A program made the translations under genes and the position numbers. Below are positions 42,427 through 51,492 of a stretch of DNA of 64,000 nt, piece after piece. Position 1 is the first letter of the stretch; each line of letters opens with the position of its first letter. Source of the DNA: Erythrobacter sp. (lineage in GTDB: Bacteria; Pseudomonadota; Alphaproteobacteria; Sphingomonadales; Sphingomonadaceae); NCBI RefSeq assembly GCF_035194505.1, contig NZ_CP136573.1, positions 372,001 through 436,000 of the forward strand, read 5' to 3'. The notes under the pieces were generated by a model. The model saw only the letters and a list, made by a program, of their open reading frames with translations. It was not told the DNA's origin and made no database searches.

Positions 42427-42468
42427 GGGGCTTTCGCCTTGCGTCCCTTCGGGTTAGGGGCGCGCGCG

Positions 42469-43506
42469 ATGAAAGTAGACCTCTTCGATTTCGAACTTCC
42501 GCAAGAGCGCATCGCGCTGCGGCCCGTGCGTCCGCGCGATGCGGCGCGGATGCTGGTGGTGCGCGGCACCGACGCGCCGTTTGAAGACCGGGGCGTGCGG
42601 GATCTGCCGGCCCTCCTCAATCCCGGCGATGTGCTGGTGTTCAATGACACCCGCGTGATCCCCGCCCAGCTCGAAGGGCGCCGCGCCGATGGGGAGGCGA
42701 AGATCGGCGCGACCTTGCACAAGCGCATTGACCTGCGCCGTTGGCAGGCCTTCCTGAAGAATGCCAAGCGCGTGAAGGAAGGCGACCAGCTGATCTTCGG
42801 CGGCGGGGTCACCGCGATTGCCGAGGCACGCCATGGGGACGGCTCGCTCACCTTGTTTTTCGAGGGCGAGGAGCCGGTCGAAGTGCTGCTCGACCGCGCC
42901 GGCACCATGCCGCTACCGCCCTATATTGCCTCCAAGCGCGGGATCGACGCGGCTGATCTCGAAGACTACCAGACGATGTTCGCGCGCGAGGAAGGGGCGG
43001 TTGCCGCGCCGACAGCCTCGCTGCACTTCACCCAGCGTCTCGTCGATGCGATCGATGCCGCCGGGATTGGCCGCGCGATGCTGACGCTGCACGTGGGCGC
43101 GGGCACCTTCCTCCCCGTGAAGGCCGAGGATACCGACGACCACCAGATGCACGCCGAATTCGGACGCATCAGCCAAGATACCGCCGATCAATTGAACGCG
43201 GCGCGCGCTGCCGGTGGCCGCATCATCGCGGTCGGTACCACGAGCTTGCGCCTGCTAGAGAGCGCGGTGGACGAGCACGGCGTGATTCAACCTTTCGCGG
43301 GGGACACGGCGATCTTCATCACGCCGGGCTACAAATTGCGCGCCGTCGATGGCCTCATGACCAATTTCCATCTCCCCAAATCGACCCTGATGATGCTGGT
43401 GAGTGCCTTGATGGGGCGCGAGCGGATGATGGCGGCCTATCAACACGCCATCGCGCAGGAATACCGCTTCTATTCCTATGGTGACTCCTCGCTGCTGCTC
43501 CCGTAA
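42469..43506 (+). CDS. queA: S-adenosylmethionine:tRNA ribosyltransferase-isomerase QueA
   Basis: A 345-residue enzyme with FDFELPQERIALRP at the N-terminus, VFNDTRVIPAQLEGRR, LHVGAGTFLPVK and the C-terminal NFHLPKSTLMMLVSAL. It transfers the ribosyl part of SAM to make epoxyqueuosine in tRNA. Tgt, acting one step earlier in the pathway, is encoded 2.5 kb downstream after an ABC exporter and a barrel protein. Confidence 0.96.
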   Translation: MKVDLFDFELPQERIALRPVRPRDAARMLVVRGTDAPFEDRGVRDLPALLNPGDVLVFNDTRVIPAQLEGRRADGEAKIGATLHKRIDLRRWQAFLKNAKRVKEGDQLIFGGGVTAIAEARHGDGSLTLFFEGEEPVEVLLDRAGTMPLPPYIASKRGIDAADLEDYQTMFAREEGAVAAPTASLHFTQRLVDAIDAAGIGRAMLTLHVGAGTFLPVKAEDTDDHQMHAEFGRISQDTADQLNAARAAGGRIIAVGTTSLRLLESAVDEHGVIQPFAGDTAIFITPGYKLRAVDGLMTNFHLPKSTLMMLVSALMGRERMMAAYQHAIAQEYRFYSYGDSSLLLP

Positions 43507-43515
43507 CCATCGGGC

Positions 43516-44460
43516 ATGCACGAACCCATCCTGTCGATCCGCGGCCTGACCAAGACCTACAAGAACGGCCCCCGCGCGCTCGACAATGTCGATCTCGACA
43601 TCCGCAAGGGCGAGATTTTCGCCCTGCTCGGGCCGAACGGGGCGGGCAAGACGACGCTGATCGGCGCGGTGTGCGGGCTGGTGCGGCCCTCGGGCGGGAC
43701 GATCACCGCTTTCGGGCATGATCTTGCGAAGGACTGGCGTTCTGCCCGCGCACGGATCGGGCTGGTGCCGCAGGAACTCGCGACCGACATGTTCGAGACC
43801 GTGTGGCGCGCGGTCGCCTATTCGCAAGGGCTGTTCGGAAAAGCCCATGATCCTGCGCGGATCGAGGAGATCCTGCGCTCGCTCTCGCTGTGGGACAAGA
43901 AAGACGCGCAGATCCGGGCGCTATCAGGCGGGATGAAGCGCCGCGTGCTGATCGCCAAGGCGTTGGCGCATGATCCCGAACTGCTGTTCCTCGATGAACC
44001 CACGGCGGGCGTTGATGTCGAGCTGCGCAAGGGGATGTGGGAGCAGATCGCCGCGCTCAAGGAGCGCGGGGTGACGATCATTCTCACCACCCACTACATC
44101 CAGGAGGCCGAGGAAATGGCCGACCGCGTCGGCATTATCCAGCGCGGCCGCATCCGCATGGTCGACGAGAAAGCTGCGATGATGGAGCGCTTGGGCACCA
44201 CCGAGGCGGTGATCGATCTTGCCGCCCCGCTGGCTGCGCTGCCGGATATGCTGGTGGGTTTTCCGCTGGAGCTGGCGGGCGAGGGCAGGCGGCTTGTCTA
44301 TCGCGGGGGATCGGGCGAGGGCGGGGGCGCAGCGGACGTCGCCCGGCTCACCCAGGCGCTCACCCATGCGGGCATCGGTTACACCAGCATCGACATTCAC
44401 GACAGCTCGCTGGAAGATATCTTCGTCTCCCTGCTGGGCGAGACGGCGGAGGCGGCGTGA
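43516..44460 (+). CDS. ABC-2 type transporter ATP-binding protein
   Basis: A 314-residue ATPase: Walker A GPNGAGKTT at residues 39-47, signature LSGGMKRR, Walker B LLFLDEPTAGVD, and a C-terminal regulatory region of about 80 residues. It resembles the NodI/DrrA type that drives drug, lipid or polysaccharide export. Its stop overlaps the permease ATG (TGATG at 44458-44462), so the pair is coupled. Substrate unknown. It starts 9 bases after queA, so it may be transcribed with it. Confidence 0.9.
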   Translation: MHEPILSIRGLTKTYKNGPRALDNVDLDIRKGEIFALLGPNGAGKTTLIGAVCGLVRPSGGTITAFGHDLAKDWRSARARIGLVPQELATDMFETVWRAVAYSQGLFGKAHDPARIEEILRSLSLWDKKDAQIRALSGGMKRRVLIAKALAHDPELLFLDEPTAGVDVELRKGMWEQIAALKERGVTIILTTHYIQEAEEMADRVGIIQRGRIRMVDEKAAMMERLGTTEAVIDLAAPLAALPDMLVGFPLELAGEGRRLVYRGGSGEGGGAADVARLTQALTHAGIGYTSIDIHDSSLEDIFVSLLGETAEAA

Positions 44461-45227
44461 TGCAGTTCAACCTCCGCAGCGCCTATGCGATCTACCGCCG
44501 CGAAATGGCCCGCGCCTTTCGTACCGCCTTCCAGTCGATCCTCTCGCCGGTGCTGACGACCTCGCTCTATTTCGTGGTGTTCGGATCGGTGATCGGTGCG
44601 CGGATGGAGCCGGTTGCCGGCGTGCCCTACGGCGCTTTCATCATCCCCGGCCTGTTGATGCTCACTCTGCTGGGCGAGACCACCAGCAATGCGAGCTTCG
44701 GCATCTACATGCCGCGCTTCACCGGCACGATCTACGAACTCCTCTCCGCCCCTGTCGGCGTGGCCGAGACGCTGGCGGGCTTTGTTGGCGCGGCGGCGAC
44801 CAAAGGCCTGATCCTTGCCGCGATCATCCTCGGCACGGCGCGGCTTTTCGTCGATTACGAGATCGCCCATCCGCTGCTTGCCGCGGGATACATCATGCTG
44901 GTGGCGGCAAGTTTCGCGCTGTTCGGTTTCATCCTCGGCATCTGGGCCGACAGCTTCGAGAAGCTCGGCATCATTCCGATGCTGATCCTCACCCCACTCA
45001 CCTTTCTGGGCGGCACCTTCTATTCGATCCGCGATCTGCCGAGCCCGTGGGACGCCATCGCGCTCGGCAATCCGATCGCCTTTCTGGTGAGCGGGCTGCG
45101 CTGGACCTTCTATGGCACCTCGGACGTGCCGATCATGGTGTCCTTCGGTCTCACGCTCGGCTTCCTCGCCATCTGCGTGATGATCATCGCGGTGATTTTC
45201 CGCACCGGATGGCGGCTGCGCGAATGA
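44460..45227 (+). CDS. ABC-2 type transporter permease
   Basis: A 255-residue permease with six membrane helices and the ABC-2 signature region LTFLGGTFYSIRDLPSPW. The N-terminus (AYAIYRREMARAFRT) is the amphipathic start of NodJ-like permeases. It forms an exporter with the preceding ATPase. The ATG at 44460 overlaps the ATPase stop. Confidence 0.9.
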   Translation: MQFNLRSAYAIYRREMARAFRTAFQSILSPVLTTSLYFVVFGSVIGARMEPVAGVPYGAFIIPGLLMLTLLGETTSNASFGIYMPRFTGTIYELLSAPVGVAETLAGFVGAAATKGLILAAIILGTARLFVDYEIAHPLLAAGYIMLVAASFALFGFILGIWADSFEKLGIIPMLILTPLTFLGGTFYSIRDLPSPWDAIALGNPIAFLVSGLRWTFYGTSDVPIMVSFGLTLGFLAICVMIIAVIFRTGWRLRE

Positions 45228-45395
45228 TCGTGAGCGAGGCGGGTCTGCGAATGCCTTTCGTCGAGCGATAACCACCGCCCGTCTGACCTGAACGGTTCTT
45301 GGCCGCCCTGTTCATCGGTGTGAAAGTGTCTGATTTCTAGAGACTTGCCTACCGCCGCACCCCCTGCGGCAGGATAGCAATAAGGAATGTTTTGC

Positions 45396-45923
45396 ATGAG
45401 GAAAATCGCATTCACCACGCTTGCGGCGCTGGGCGCGATGGCACTTCCGGCGGCTGCCCAGGCGCAGTCGAACGAAGACCCCAAGGTCGAAACCTATGTC
45501 GGTGCATCGGCCGGTATCCACGATCTCGGCACGGGTCTGCCCGATGACGATGGCGGCATCTACGGCATCGTGGCCGGGGTCGATGTGCCGGTGGGCAAGA
45601 CCTTCTTCGTCGGCGCCGAGGGCAACTACCACATCGGCGACGGCCGCATCGACAGTGAATACGGTATTGCCGCGCGCGCCGGTGTGCGCGTGGGCGAGAC
45701 CGGCAAGATCTTCGTGCGCGGTGGCTATCAGGAGGTCGATTTCGATCTTGGCGGCCTGGTCGTCCCGGCGGTCGTCGGCTTCGATGACACCGATGGCGAC
45801 TACCTCGTCGGTGCTGGCGTCGAATTCGGCCTGGGCGACACCCCGGTCCGCTTCCGCGCCGGGATCGACACCATCGCCTTCGACACCACCCGCGCGACCG
45901 TGGGCGTGCTCTACGCCTTCTAA
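45396..45923 (+). CDS. Small outer-membrane beta-barrel protein
   Basis: A 175-residue protein with a signal peptide (MRKIAFTTLAALGAMALPAAAQAQ). Alternating hydrophobic strands follow (YVGASAGIHDLG, YGIVAGVDVPVGKTFFVGAEGNYHIG in parts, IFVRGGYQEVDFD) and it ends in aromatic F (VGVLYAF), the mark of an outer-membrane barrel of about eight strands. AAGGA ten bases before decides the ATG at 45396. A terminator follows directly, so it is probably a single transcription unit. Function unknown. Confidence 0.78.
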   Translation: MRKIAFTTLAALGAMALPAAAQAQSNEDPKVETYVGASAGIHDLGTGLPDDDGGIYGIVAGVDVPVGKTFFVGAEGNYHIGDGRIDSEYGIAARAGVRVGETGKIFVRGGYQEVDFDLGGLVVPAVVGFDDTDGDYLVGAGVEFGLGDTPVRFRAGIDTIAFDTTRATVGVLYAF

Positions 45924-45946
45924 GGCCTGAGCCTCCCCTCACTGTC

Positions 45947-45990
45947 AGGCAGGAGCAGCTTTCCCCCCGCTAGCTGCTCCTGCCTTTTTT
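45947..45990 (+). terminator. Rho-independent terminator after the barrel gene
   Basis: A perfect 14-bp stem, AGGCAGGAGCAGCT and its complement, with an 11-base loop and six T. It separates the barrel gene from tgt. Confidence 0.93.
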
Positions 45991-46027
45991 CTTGCGCCTT
46001 GGGGCAGGCACGCTAGGCACCCGCCGC

Positions 46028-47164
46028 ATGACGCTCCCGCGCTTTGCCTTCACTCTGCATGCCACCGACGGCAAGGCCCGCACCGGCACCATCGCGATGC
46101 AGCGCGGCGAAATCCGCACGCCGGCCTTCATGCCGGTCGGCACGGCGGCGACTGTGAAGGCGATGAAGCCCGAAGCCGTGCGCCAGACGGGCGCCGACAT
46201 CATCCTTGGCAACACCTATCACCTGATGCTGCGCCCGGGCGCGGAGCGGGTGAACAGGCTGGGCGGCCTCCACACATTCATGAACTGGCCGCGCCCGATC
46301 CTGACCGATTCCGGCGGCTATCAGGTGATGAGCCTTTCGGACCTGCGCAAGCTCACCGAGCAAGGGGTGGAGTTCAAGAGCCACCTTGATGGCTCGCGGC
46401 ATATGCTGAGCCCCGAACGCTCGATGGAAATCCAGCGCCTGCTCGGCTCGGACATCGTCATGGCGTTTGACGAGTGCCCGCGCGCGGACCGCCCGCGTGA
46501 CGAGATTGCCGCCAGCATGGAACTCTCGATGCGCTGGGCCAAGCGCAGCCGCGAGGGCTTTGACGCCGGCGAGGAGCACGCGAGCCGCGCCGCGCTGTTC
46601 GGCATCCAGCAGGGCGCACTCCACCAAGACCTGCGCCGCATCAGCGCCGACAAGCTCATCGACGTGGGCTTCGATGGTTATGCCGTCGGCGGGCTGGCGG
46701 TGGGCGAGGGGCAGGAGGCGATGTTCGGCGTGCTCGACTATGCCCCCGACATGCTCCCGGCCGATCGCCCGCGCTACCTGATGGGGGTGGGCAAGCCCGA
46801 CGATCTTGTCGGCGCGGTCGAGCGCGGGATCGACATGTTCGATTGCGTCCTGCCGACCCGATCGGGCCGCAACGGGCAGGCCTTCACCTGGAACGGCCCG
46901 CTGAACCTGCGCAATGCCCGCTTTGCCGAGGACACCGGCCCGCTCGATGATCGCTGCCATTGCCCGGTCTGCACGACTTACAGCCGCGCCTATATCCACC
47001 ACCTCGTGAAGTCGGGCGAGATGCTGGGGGCCATGCTGGTGACCGAGCACAATCTCAGCTTCTATCAGGCGCTGATGCAAGGCATGCGCGATGCCATTGC
47101 GGCAGGCACATTCGCCAGCTTTGCCAGCACCTTCCGGGCAGATTACCTCCACGCCAGGGCTTGA
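46028..47164 (+). CDS. tgt: Queuine tRNA-ribosyltransferase Tgt
   Basis: A 378-residue TIM-barrel enzyme. The catalytic region ILTDSGGYQVMSL and the nucleophile region GIDMFDCVLPTRSGRNGQ are present. The C-terminal zinc site is CHCPVC with a downstream His in YIHHL. It exchanges G34 for the queuosine precursor preQ1 in tRNAs. The ATG at 46028 follows the terminator; an earlier TTG frame has no support. Confidence 0.96.
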   Translation: MTLPRFAFTLHATDGKARTGTIAMQRGEIRTPAFMPVGTAATVKAMKPEAVRQTGADIILGNTYHLMLRPGAERVNRLGGLHTFMNWPRPILTDSGGYQVMSLSDLRKLTEQGVEFKSHLDGSRHMLSPERSMEIQRLLGSDIVMAFDECPRADRPRDEIAASMELSMRWAKRSREGFDAGEEHASRAALFGIQQGALHQDLRRISADKLIDVGFDGYAVGGLAVGEGQEAMFGVLDYAPDMLPADRPRYLMGVGKPDDLVGAVERGIDMFDCVLPTRSGRNGQAFTWNGPLNLRNARFAEDTGPLDDRCHCPVCTTYSRAYIHHLVKSGEMLGAMLVTEHNLSFYQALMQGMRDAIAAGTFASFASTFRADYLHARA

Positions 47165-47222
47165 ACCGCGCAGGACATGGGTTAGGCTGTCCCTGTCGCA
47201 GAAGGGGCGGGGGGACAGCATC

Positions 47223-49220
47223 ATGTATCGCAAGGTCAAGGCCGCGCTGGTTTCAGCGGCCGCGCTGATCGCCATGCCTGCCTTTGCGCAGGACAAGCCC
47301 GCCGATGCGGCACGCGATTTCGGTGCGCGTGCCAGGGTGCTCCTGATCAGTCTGTCGCCCTCGGGCACCAAAGTCGCCTATGTCGCAGCCGGACCTGAAC
47401 ACAGCGAGCTGGTCTATGTCTTCGATCTTGCAGGGGATCTCAAGGATCGCCTTGTCGCCACCAACCGAGAAAAGATCACCGATCTCGACTGGTGCGAATG
47501 GGCGACTGACAGCCGCCTCGTTTGCCAGGTGTCCGGCATGGCCAACGGGTCTACGGGAGGCCTCTTGCCATTCGAATGGCTGTTTGCGGTCAATGATGAT
47601 GGCAGCGGTTTCACCGAATTGAGCCAGCGCCAGTCGGCCGATGCGGTCCAGAATTTGCAGTTCAGAGGCGATGTCATCGCCTTCGATGTCGGCGGCGATC
47701 AGGGCCAGATCCTGATGTCGCGGCAATATGTGCCCGAAATCAACGCCGCGACCCGCACCTACAAGGACGAGCGCGGGTTCGGTGTCGATCTGGTCGATGC
47801 GATGACGGCAAGGCGCCGGGTTCTCGAAGGTGCGGACGAGACGGCCCTGCGCTACGTGGCTGACGAGCAGGGGCAGGTTCGGATCAAGGTCCGCGCGCTG
47901 CTGGACAATAATGGCCGGCTCACCGGCGAATATGTCTATCTCTACCGCACGCCGGGCAGCACCACGTGGAAGAAGTTCGAAAGGCTCACAGTCGACGGCC
48001 AGCCGATCAATGGCTTCACGCCCGTCGCTGTCGATAGCCTCCGCAATGTCGCCTACGGCTTCATCACCAAGGGCGGCTATGACGCGGTGATCGAGGTGCT
48101 GCTCGATGGCAGCGACGCGGGCAGGCTGGTGCTGGCGCGCGGCGATGTCGATGTCGACGCGCTGATCCGCATCGGCCGCAAGCGCCGCGTGTTGGGCGCA
48201 AGCTATGCCACCGAAAAGCGCGAGGTCGCCTATTTCGATCCCGACTTGAAGAAACTCGCCGCCGGGCTCGCCAAGGCGCTGCCCGATACGCCGCTGATCA
48301 ACATCGTCGGCGCCAGCAGCGATGAAAGCCGCATCCTGCTGATCGCATCGAGCGATACCCAGCCCGGCATGGCCTATCTCTACGACAAGACCACCCGCAG
48401 CCTTGAACCCCTGATACCGGTGCGCGCCGGGCTTGAAGGCAAGGCGATGGGGACGATGAAGCCGGTCACCTATCCCGCCGCCGATGGCACGCTGATCCCG
48501 GCCTATCTCACCCTGCCGCCCGGTTCTGACGGCAAGAACCTTGCGGCGGTGGTGCTGCCGCATGGCGGGCCTGCGGCGCGCGACGAATGGGGCTTCGACT
48601 GGCTGGTGCAGTTCCTCACCGCGCGCGGTTATGCCGTGCTCCAGCCCAATTACCGCGGCTCATCGGGCTATGGCGAGGCGTGGTATGGCAAGAACGGCTT
48701 CAAGGCGTGGGACGTGGCGATCGGCGACGTCAATGATGCCGGACGCTGGCTGGTGAAGGAGGGCATCGCCCGCGGCGACAGTCTCGCGATTTTGGGCTGG
48801 TCCTACGGCGGCTATGCCGCGCTGCAATCGCAGGTGCTCGATCCGGCGCTGTTCAAGGCGGTGGTGGCGATCGCGCCGGTGACCGATCTCGGCTTTCTGG
48901 CCGAGGACAAGCGCGGCTACACCTCCTCGCGGCTCGTCCAGCAATTCGTCGGCACCGGCCCGCATGTCGAGGCCGGCAGTCCGCGCCGCCATGCTGATCG
49001 CTTTGCCGCCCCGGTCGCGCTGTTCCACGGCACCCGCGATCTCAATGTCGATGTGCGCCACGTCCAGGCGATGGAAAAGGCGCTCAAGGCGGCGGGCAAG
49101 CGCGTGGTCTATCACGAATATGCAGACCTGCAGCACGGCCTTGATGACACCACGGCCCGCATCGACATGCTCACCACCATCGGCGGCTTTCTCGACAGCC
49201 ATCTCGGGCAGGGCGGGTAA
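47223..49220 (+). CDS. Secreted S9 family (prolyl oligopeptidase) peptidase
   Basis: A 665-residue protein with a signal peptide (residues 1 to about 23, ending PAFAQ). A beta-propeller region spans about 40-400, and the alpha/beta-hydrolase domain follows. The catalytic Ser is S527 in GWSYGG, the Asp lies in HGTRDLNV and the His in LQHGLDD. Such enzymes cleave short peptides after Pro or acyl residues. The ATG at 47223 gives the signal peptide. It stands alone between tgt and the chorismate mutase gene. Confidence 0.9.
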   Translation: MYRKVKAALVSAAALIAMPAFAQDKPADAARDFGARARVLLISLSPSGTKVAYVAAGPEHSELVYVFDLAGDLKDRLVATNREKITDLDWCEWATDSRLVCQVSGMANGSTGGLLPFEWLFAVNDDGSGFTELSQRQSADAVQNLQFRGDVIAFDVGGDQGQILMSRQYVPEINAATRTYKDERGFGVDLVDAMTARRRVLEGADETALRYVADEQGQVRIKVRALLDNNGRLTGEYVYLYRTPGSTTWKKFERLTVDGQPINGFTPVAVDSLRNVAYGFITKGGYDAVIEVLLDGSDAGRLVLARGDVDVDALIRIGRKRRVLGASYATEKREVAYFDPDLKKLAAGLAKALPDTPLINIVGASSDESRILLIASSDTQPGMAYLYDKTTRSLEPLIPVRAGLEGKAMGTMKPVTYPAADGTLIPAYLTLPPGSDGKNLAAVVLPHGGPAARDEWGFDWLVQFLTARGYAVLQPNYRGSSGYGEAWYGKNGFKAWDVAIGDVNDAGRWLVKEGIARGDSLAILGWSYGGYAALQSQVLDPALFKAVVAIAPVTDLGFLAEDKRGYTSSRLVQQFVGTGPHVEAGSPRRHADRFAAPVALFHGTRDLNVDVRHVQAMEKALKAAGKRVVYHEYADLQHGLDDTTARIDMLTTIGGFLDSHLGQGG

Positions 49221-49271
49221 CGGCGCGAAGGCACTCGACAAATCGGCCTTGCACCGCCTAGGGCGGGTGCC

Positions 49272-49583
49272 ATGACTGATAGACCCCTTGCCCCCGCAGA
49301 TTGCACCACCATGGCCGAGGTGCGCGCCGGGGTTGACGCGCTGGACCGCGAGTTGGTGGCGCTGCTGGCAACGCGCTTCGGCTATATGCGCGCCGCCGCC
49401 CGGATCAAGCCGAGCCGCGATGCGGTGCGCGACGAGGAGCGCAAGGCCAGCGTGATCGCGGCCGCCGTGGCCGAGGCCGAGGCCCATGGCATCCCGGGCG
49501 AGGTTGTGGCCGATATCTGGGAACGGCTCGTCGAAGGCTCGATCGCCTATGAATTCACCGAGTGGGACAAGGTCCGCAGCTAG
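49272..49583 (+). CDS. AroQ-type chorismate mutase
   Basis: A 103-residue three-helix protein. The pattern LDRELVALLATRFGYMRAAARIK and IWERLVEGSIAYEF is that of AroQ or the related PchB isochorismate pyruvate lyase. It converts chorismate to prephenate for Phe/Tyr synthesis; lyase activity cannot be excluded. Its TAG stop and the TAG of the convergent gene share the palindrome CTAG (49580-49583). Confidence 0.88.
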   Translation: MTDRPLAPADCTTMAEVRAGVDALDRELVALLATRFGYMRAAARIKPSRDAVRDEERKASVIAAAVAEAEAHGIPGEVVADIWERLVEGSIAYEFTEWDKVRS

Positions 49584-50215
49584 GATTTCTTGCAGTTGAG
49601 GAAGGCCTCAAGCCGCGGCTGTTTCTTGTCCGGCTGTGCCTGACGGATTGATTGCGCAAGGCCGCGCACCTTGCTTTCCCACTTCGCGCCCTTGCGCTCC
49701 GCCCCGCCGAACTTGACCTGCCCCAGCGGCAGGATGCGCACCGGCTTGAACCCCGCAAAGCCCAGCACCTGCTTCTTCCAGCGGTGGATGATGGAATTGC
49801 CATAGGCCAGCCGCAGGAAGAACGGCGGGGTGTCCATGGTGATGATCACATCGGCTGATCGGCCCGCCATGTTGCGATCCCACCATGTGTCATTGTCATG
49901 ATAGGCAAAGGTGAAGCCGGGCAGGAACAGCCGGTCGAGCAGGCCCTTGAGCGTTGCCGGTTCGGCCCCCCACCACATCGGGAAAGACAGCGCGAGGTGA
50001 TCGCAGGCGTCGAGCAGCTCGGCCAAGTGCCGCAGATCGGGCTCCCACTCGGTGCGCTGGCGATAGCCGTGGGCGAGGTTGGGATCGAAGGTGAGGTCGC
50101 GCAGCGCCACCAGCGTAACCTCGGCCGAGGCAGGCAGCGCGGCGCGGTAGACCTCCAGCAGGTGCGAGGCATAGCGCCCCGTGTCAGGATGGGCATCGAT
50201 CAGCAGCACATTCAT
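49580..50215 (-). CDS. NAD(P)H dehydrogenase (quinone)-like flavoprotein
   Basis: A 211-residue flavodoxin-fold protein of the NQO1/MdaB/KefF group. The N-terminal VLLIDAHPDTGRYASHLLE is the FMN-loop region, and LALSFPMWWGAEPATLKGLLDRLFLPGFTF is the second conserved stretch, quoted in parts. It reduces quinones or other acceptors with two electrons. The C-terminus (QPRLEAFLNCKKS) is specific to this copy. No operon partners on its strand. Confidence 0.88.
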   Translation of the reverse strand: MNVLLIDAHPDTGRYASHLLEVYRAALPASAEVTLVALRDLTFDPNLAHGYRQRTEWEPDLRHLAELLDACDHLALSFPMWWGAEPATLKGLLDRLFLPGFTFAYHDNDTWWDRNMAGRSADVIITMDTPPFFLRLAYGNSIIHRWKKQVLGFAGFKPVRILPLGQVKFGGAERKGAKWESKVRGLAQSIRQAQPDKKQPRLEAFLNCKKS

Positions 50216-50259
50216 CGCGAATCCCTCTCGTCGCCCAGATGAGTGCCTCGCCGCCGCGC

Positions 50260-50290
50260 AAAAGAAAAGGGCGGCCCCGAAAGGCCGCCC
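50260..50290 (-). terminator. Rho-independent terminator of rpsD
   Basis: On the minus strand, GGGCGGCC and GGCCGCCC enclose a six-base loop and are followed by TTTTCTTTT. It lies 28 bases beyond the rpsD stop. Confidence 0.93.
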
Positions 50291-50318
50291 TCTTGGTGTT
50301 CTTGCGATGCCCGAAGGA

Positions 50319-50933
50319 TCAGCGCGAGTAGAACTCGACCACCAGGTTCGGTTCCATCGTCACCGGATAGGGCACTTCGTCGAGCTTCGGCACGCGGGTG
50401 AACTGCACCTTGTCGTTGCCGTCGGTGGCGACGTAATCGGGGATATCACGCTCGGGCAGGCCCTGGGCTTCGATCACCAGCGCCATTTCCTTGGCCTTGC
50501 TGCCGAGGCTGATGACATCGCCGATGTCGATCCGGCGCGAGGCGATGTTGCACTTCACGCCGTTCACATAGATGTGGCCGTGGCTGACGATCTGGCGCGC
50601 GGCAAAGATGGTCGGCGCGAACTTGGCGCGGTAGACCACCATGTCGAGACGACGCTCGAGCAGGCCGATCAGGTTCTGGCTGGTGTCACCCTTCATACGG
50701 GCAGCTTCGGCGTAGGTGCGCTTGAACTGCTTTTCGGTGACGTCGCCGTAGTAGCCCTTGAGCTTCTGCTTGGCGCGCAGCTGCAGACCGAAGTCGCTCA
50801 TCTTGCCCTTGCGGCGCTGGCCGTGCTGGCCGGGACCGTAGGAACGCTTGTTCACCGGGGAATTCGGGCGACCCCAGATGTTTTCACCCATCCGGCGGTC
50901 AAGCTTGTACTTGGCGCTCTTGCGCTTCGACAT
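50319..50933 (-). CDS. rpsD: Ribosomal protein S4
   Basis: A 204-residue protein of usual length. The N-terminal SKRKSAKYKLDRRMGENIWGR, and the S4 RNA-binding domain MVYRAKFAPTIFAARQIVSHGHIYVNG, quoted in parts, are diagnostic. It nucleates assembly of the 30S body. It is a single gene with its own terminator; AAGGAT precedes the ATG. The 186 bases upstream of it, to the next gene's stop, hold its leader and promoter with no other feature seen. Confidence 0.98.
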   Translation of the reverse strand: MSKRKSAKYKLDRRMGENIWGRPNSPVNKRSYGPGQHGQRRKGKMSDFGLQLRAKQKLKGYYGDVTEKQFKRTYAEAARMKGDTSQNLIGLLERRLDMVVYRAKFAPTIFAARQIVSHGHIYVNGVKCNIASRRIDIGDVISLGSKAKEMALVIEAQGLPERDIPDYVATDGNDKVQFTRVPKLDEVPYPVTMEPNLVVEFYSR

Positions 50934-51119
50934 AAGTCGTATCCTTCAATGTGCTGGACCGCCCCTGTGGCGGCCATTCAACCCGGCATCGCTCCATCAG
51001 GACGATATTCCTGATGCGGCCACTGCTTCACCGGGGTGCAGGGCCCATTTGCGAAGGCGCGCCGATAGCAGGATTGGCGCGCGCGTCAAGCCCGCGGGGT
51101 GGCCCGGCGGCTGCGCGGA

Positions 51120-51389
51120 TCAGCGCGGATTGCCAAGATCGCGCCACTCTTCGGTGGTGCGGCAGATCTTGGTCTTGCGGCGGCTTGCCGTGTCGAGCTT
51201 GATGTAGCGGCAGATGCGCTCGGGCTCGGCCTCGGCGGGGGCTTCGGCCGTTTCGGGCTTTTCGGCGGTCTGCTCGGCCGGGGCTGCGGTCTCGGGCTCG
51301 TCGGCCGGGGTCTTCTGGGCGGCGAGGGCAGAGGCGGCGAGGAGCGAGGCAGCGAACACCGCACCGGAACGCAGGAACATCGATTTCAT
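51120..51389 (-). CDS. Small secreted protein, unknown function
   Basis: About 89 residues. A signal peptide (MKSMFLRSGAVFAASLLAASALAAQ) is followed by a Glu/Ala/Pro repeat-like linker (about 25-58) and a basic C-terminal segment with two cysteines (RICRYIKLDTASRRKTKICRTTEEW, in parts) and ending RDLGNPR. The cysteines may bond in the periplasm. I do not know the family. An ATG four codons upstream (51401) is an equal start. Confidence 0.65.
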   Translation of the reverse strand: MKSMFLRSGAVFAASLLAASALAAQKTPADEPETAAPAEQTAEKPETAEAPAEAEPERICRYIKLDTASRRKTKICRTTEEWRDLGNPR

Positions 51390-51492
51390 CAGCAATCTCA
51401 TGGGGTTTGTTTGAGGGAGAGGGGTTTCAGCGCGAACGCCCGACTAACTCCGGTGTTCCCGCCCGTCCAATACAAAAGGCGTGAAGGTCCGC

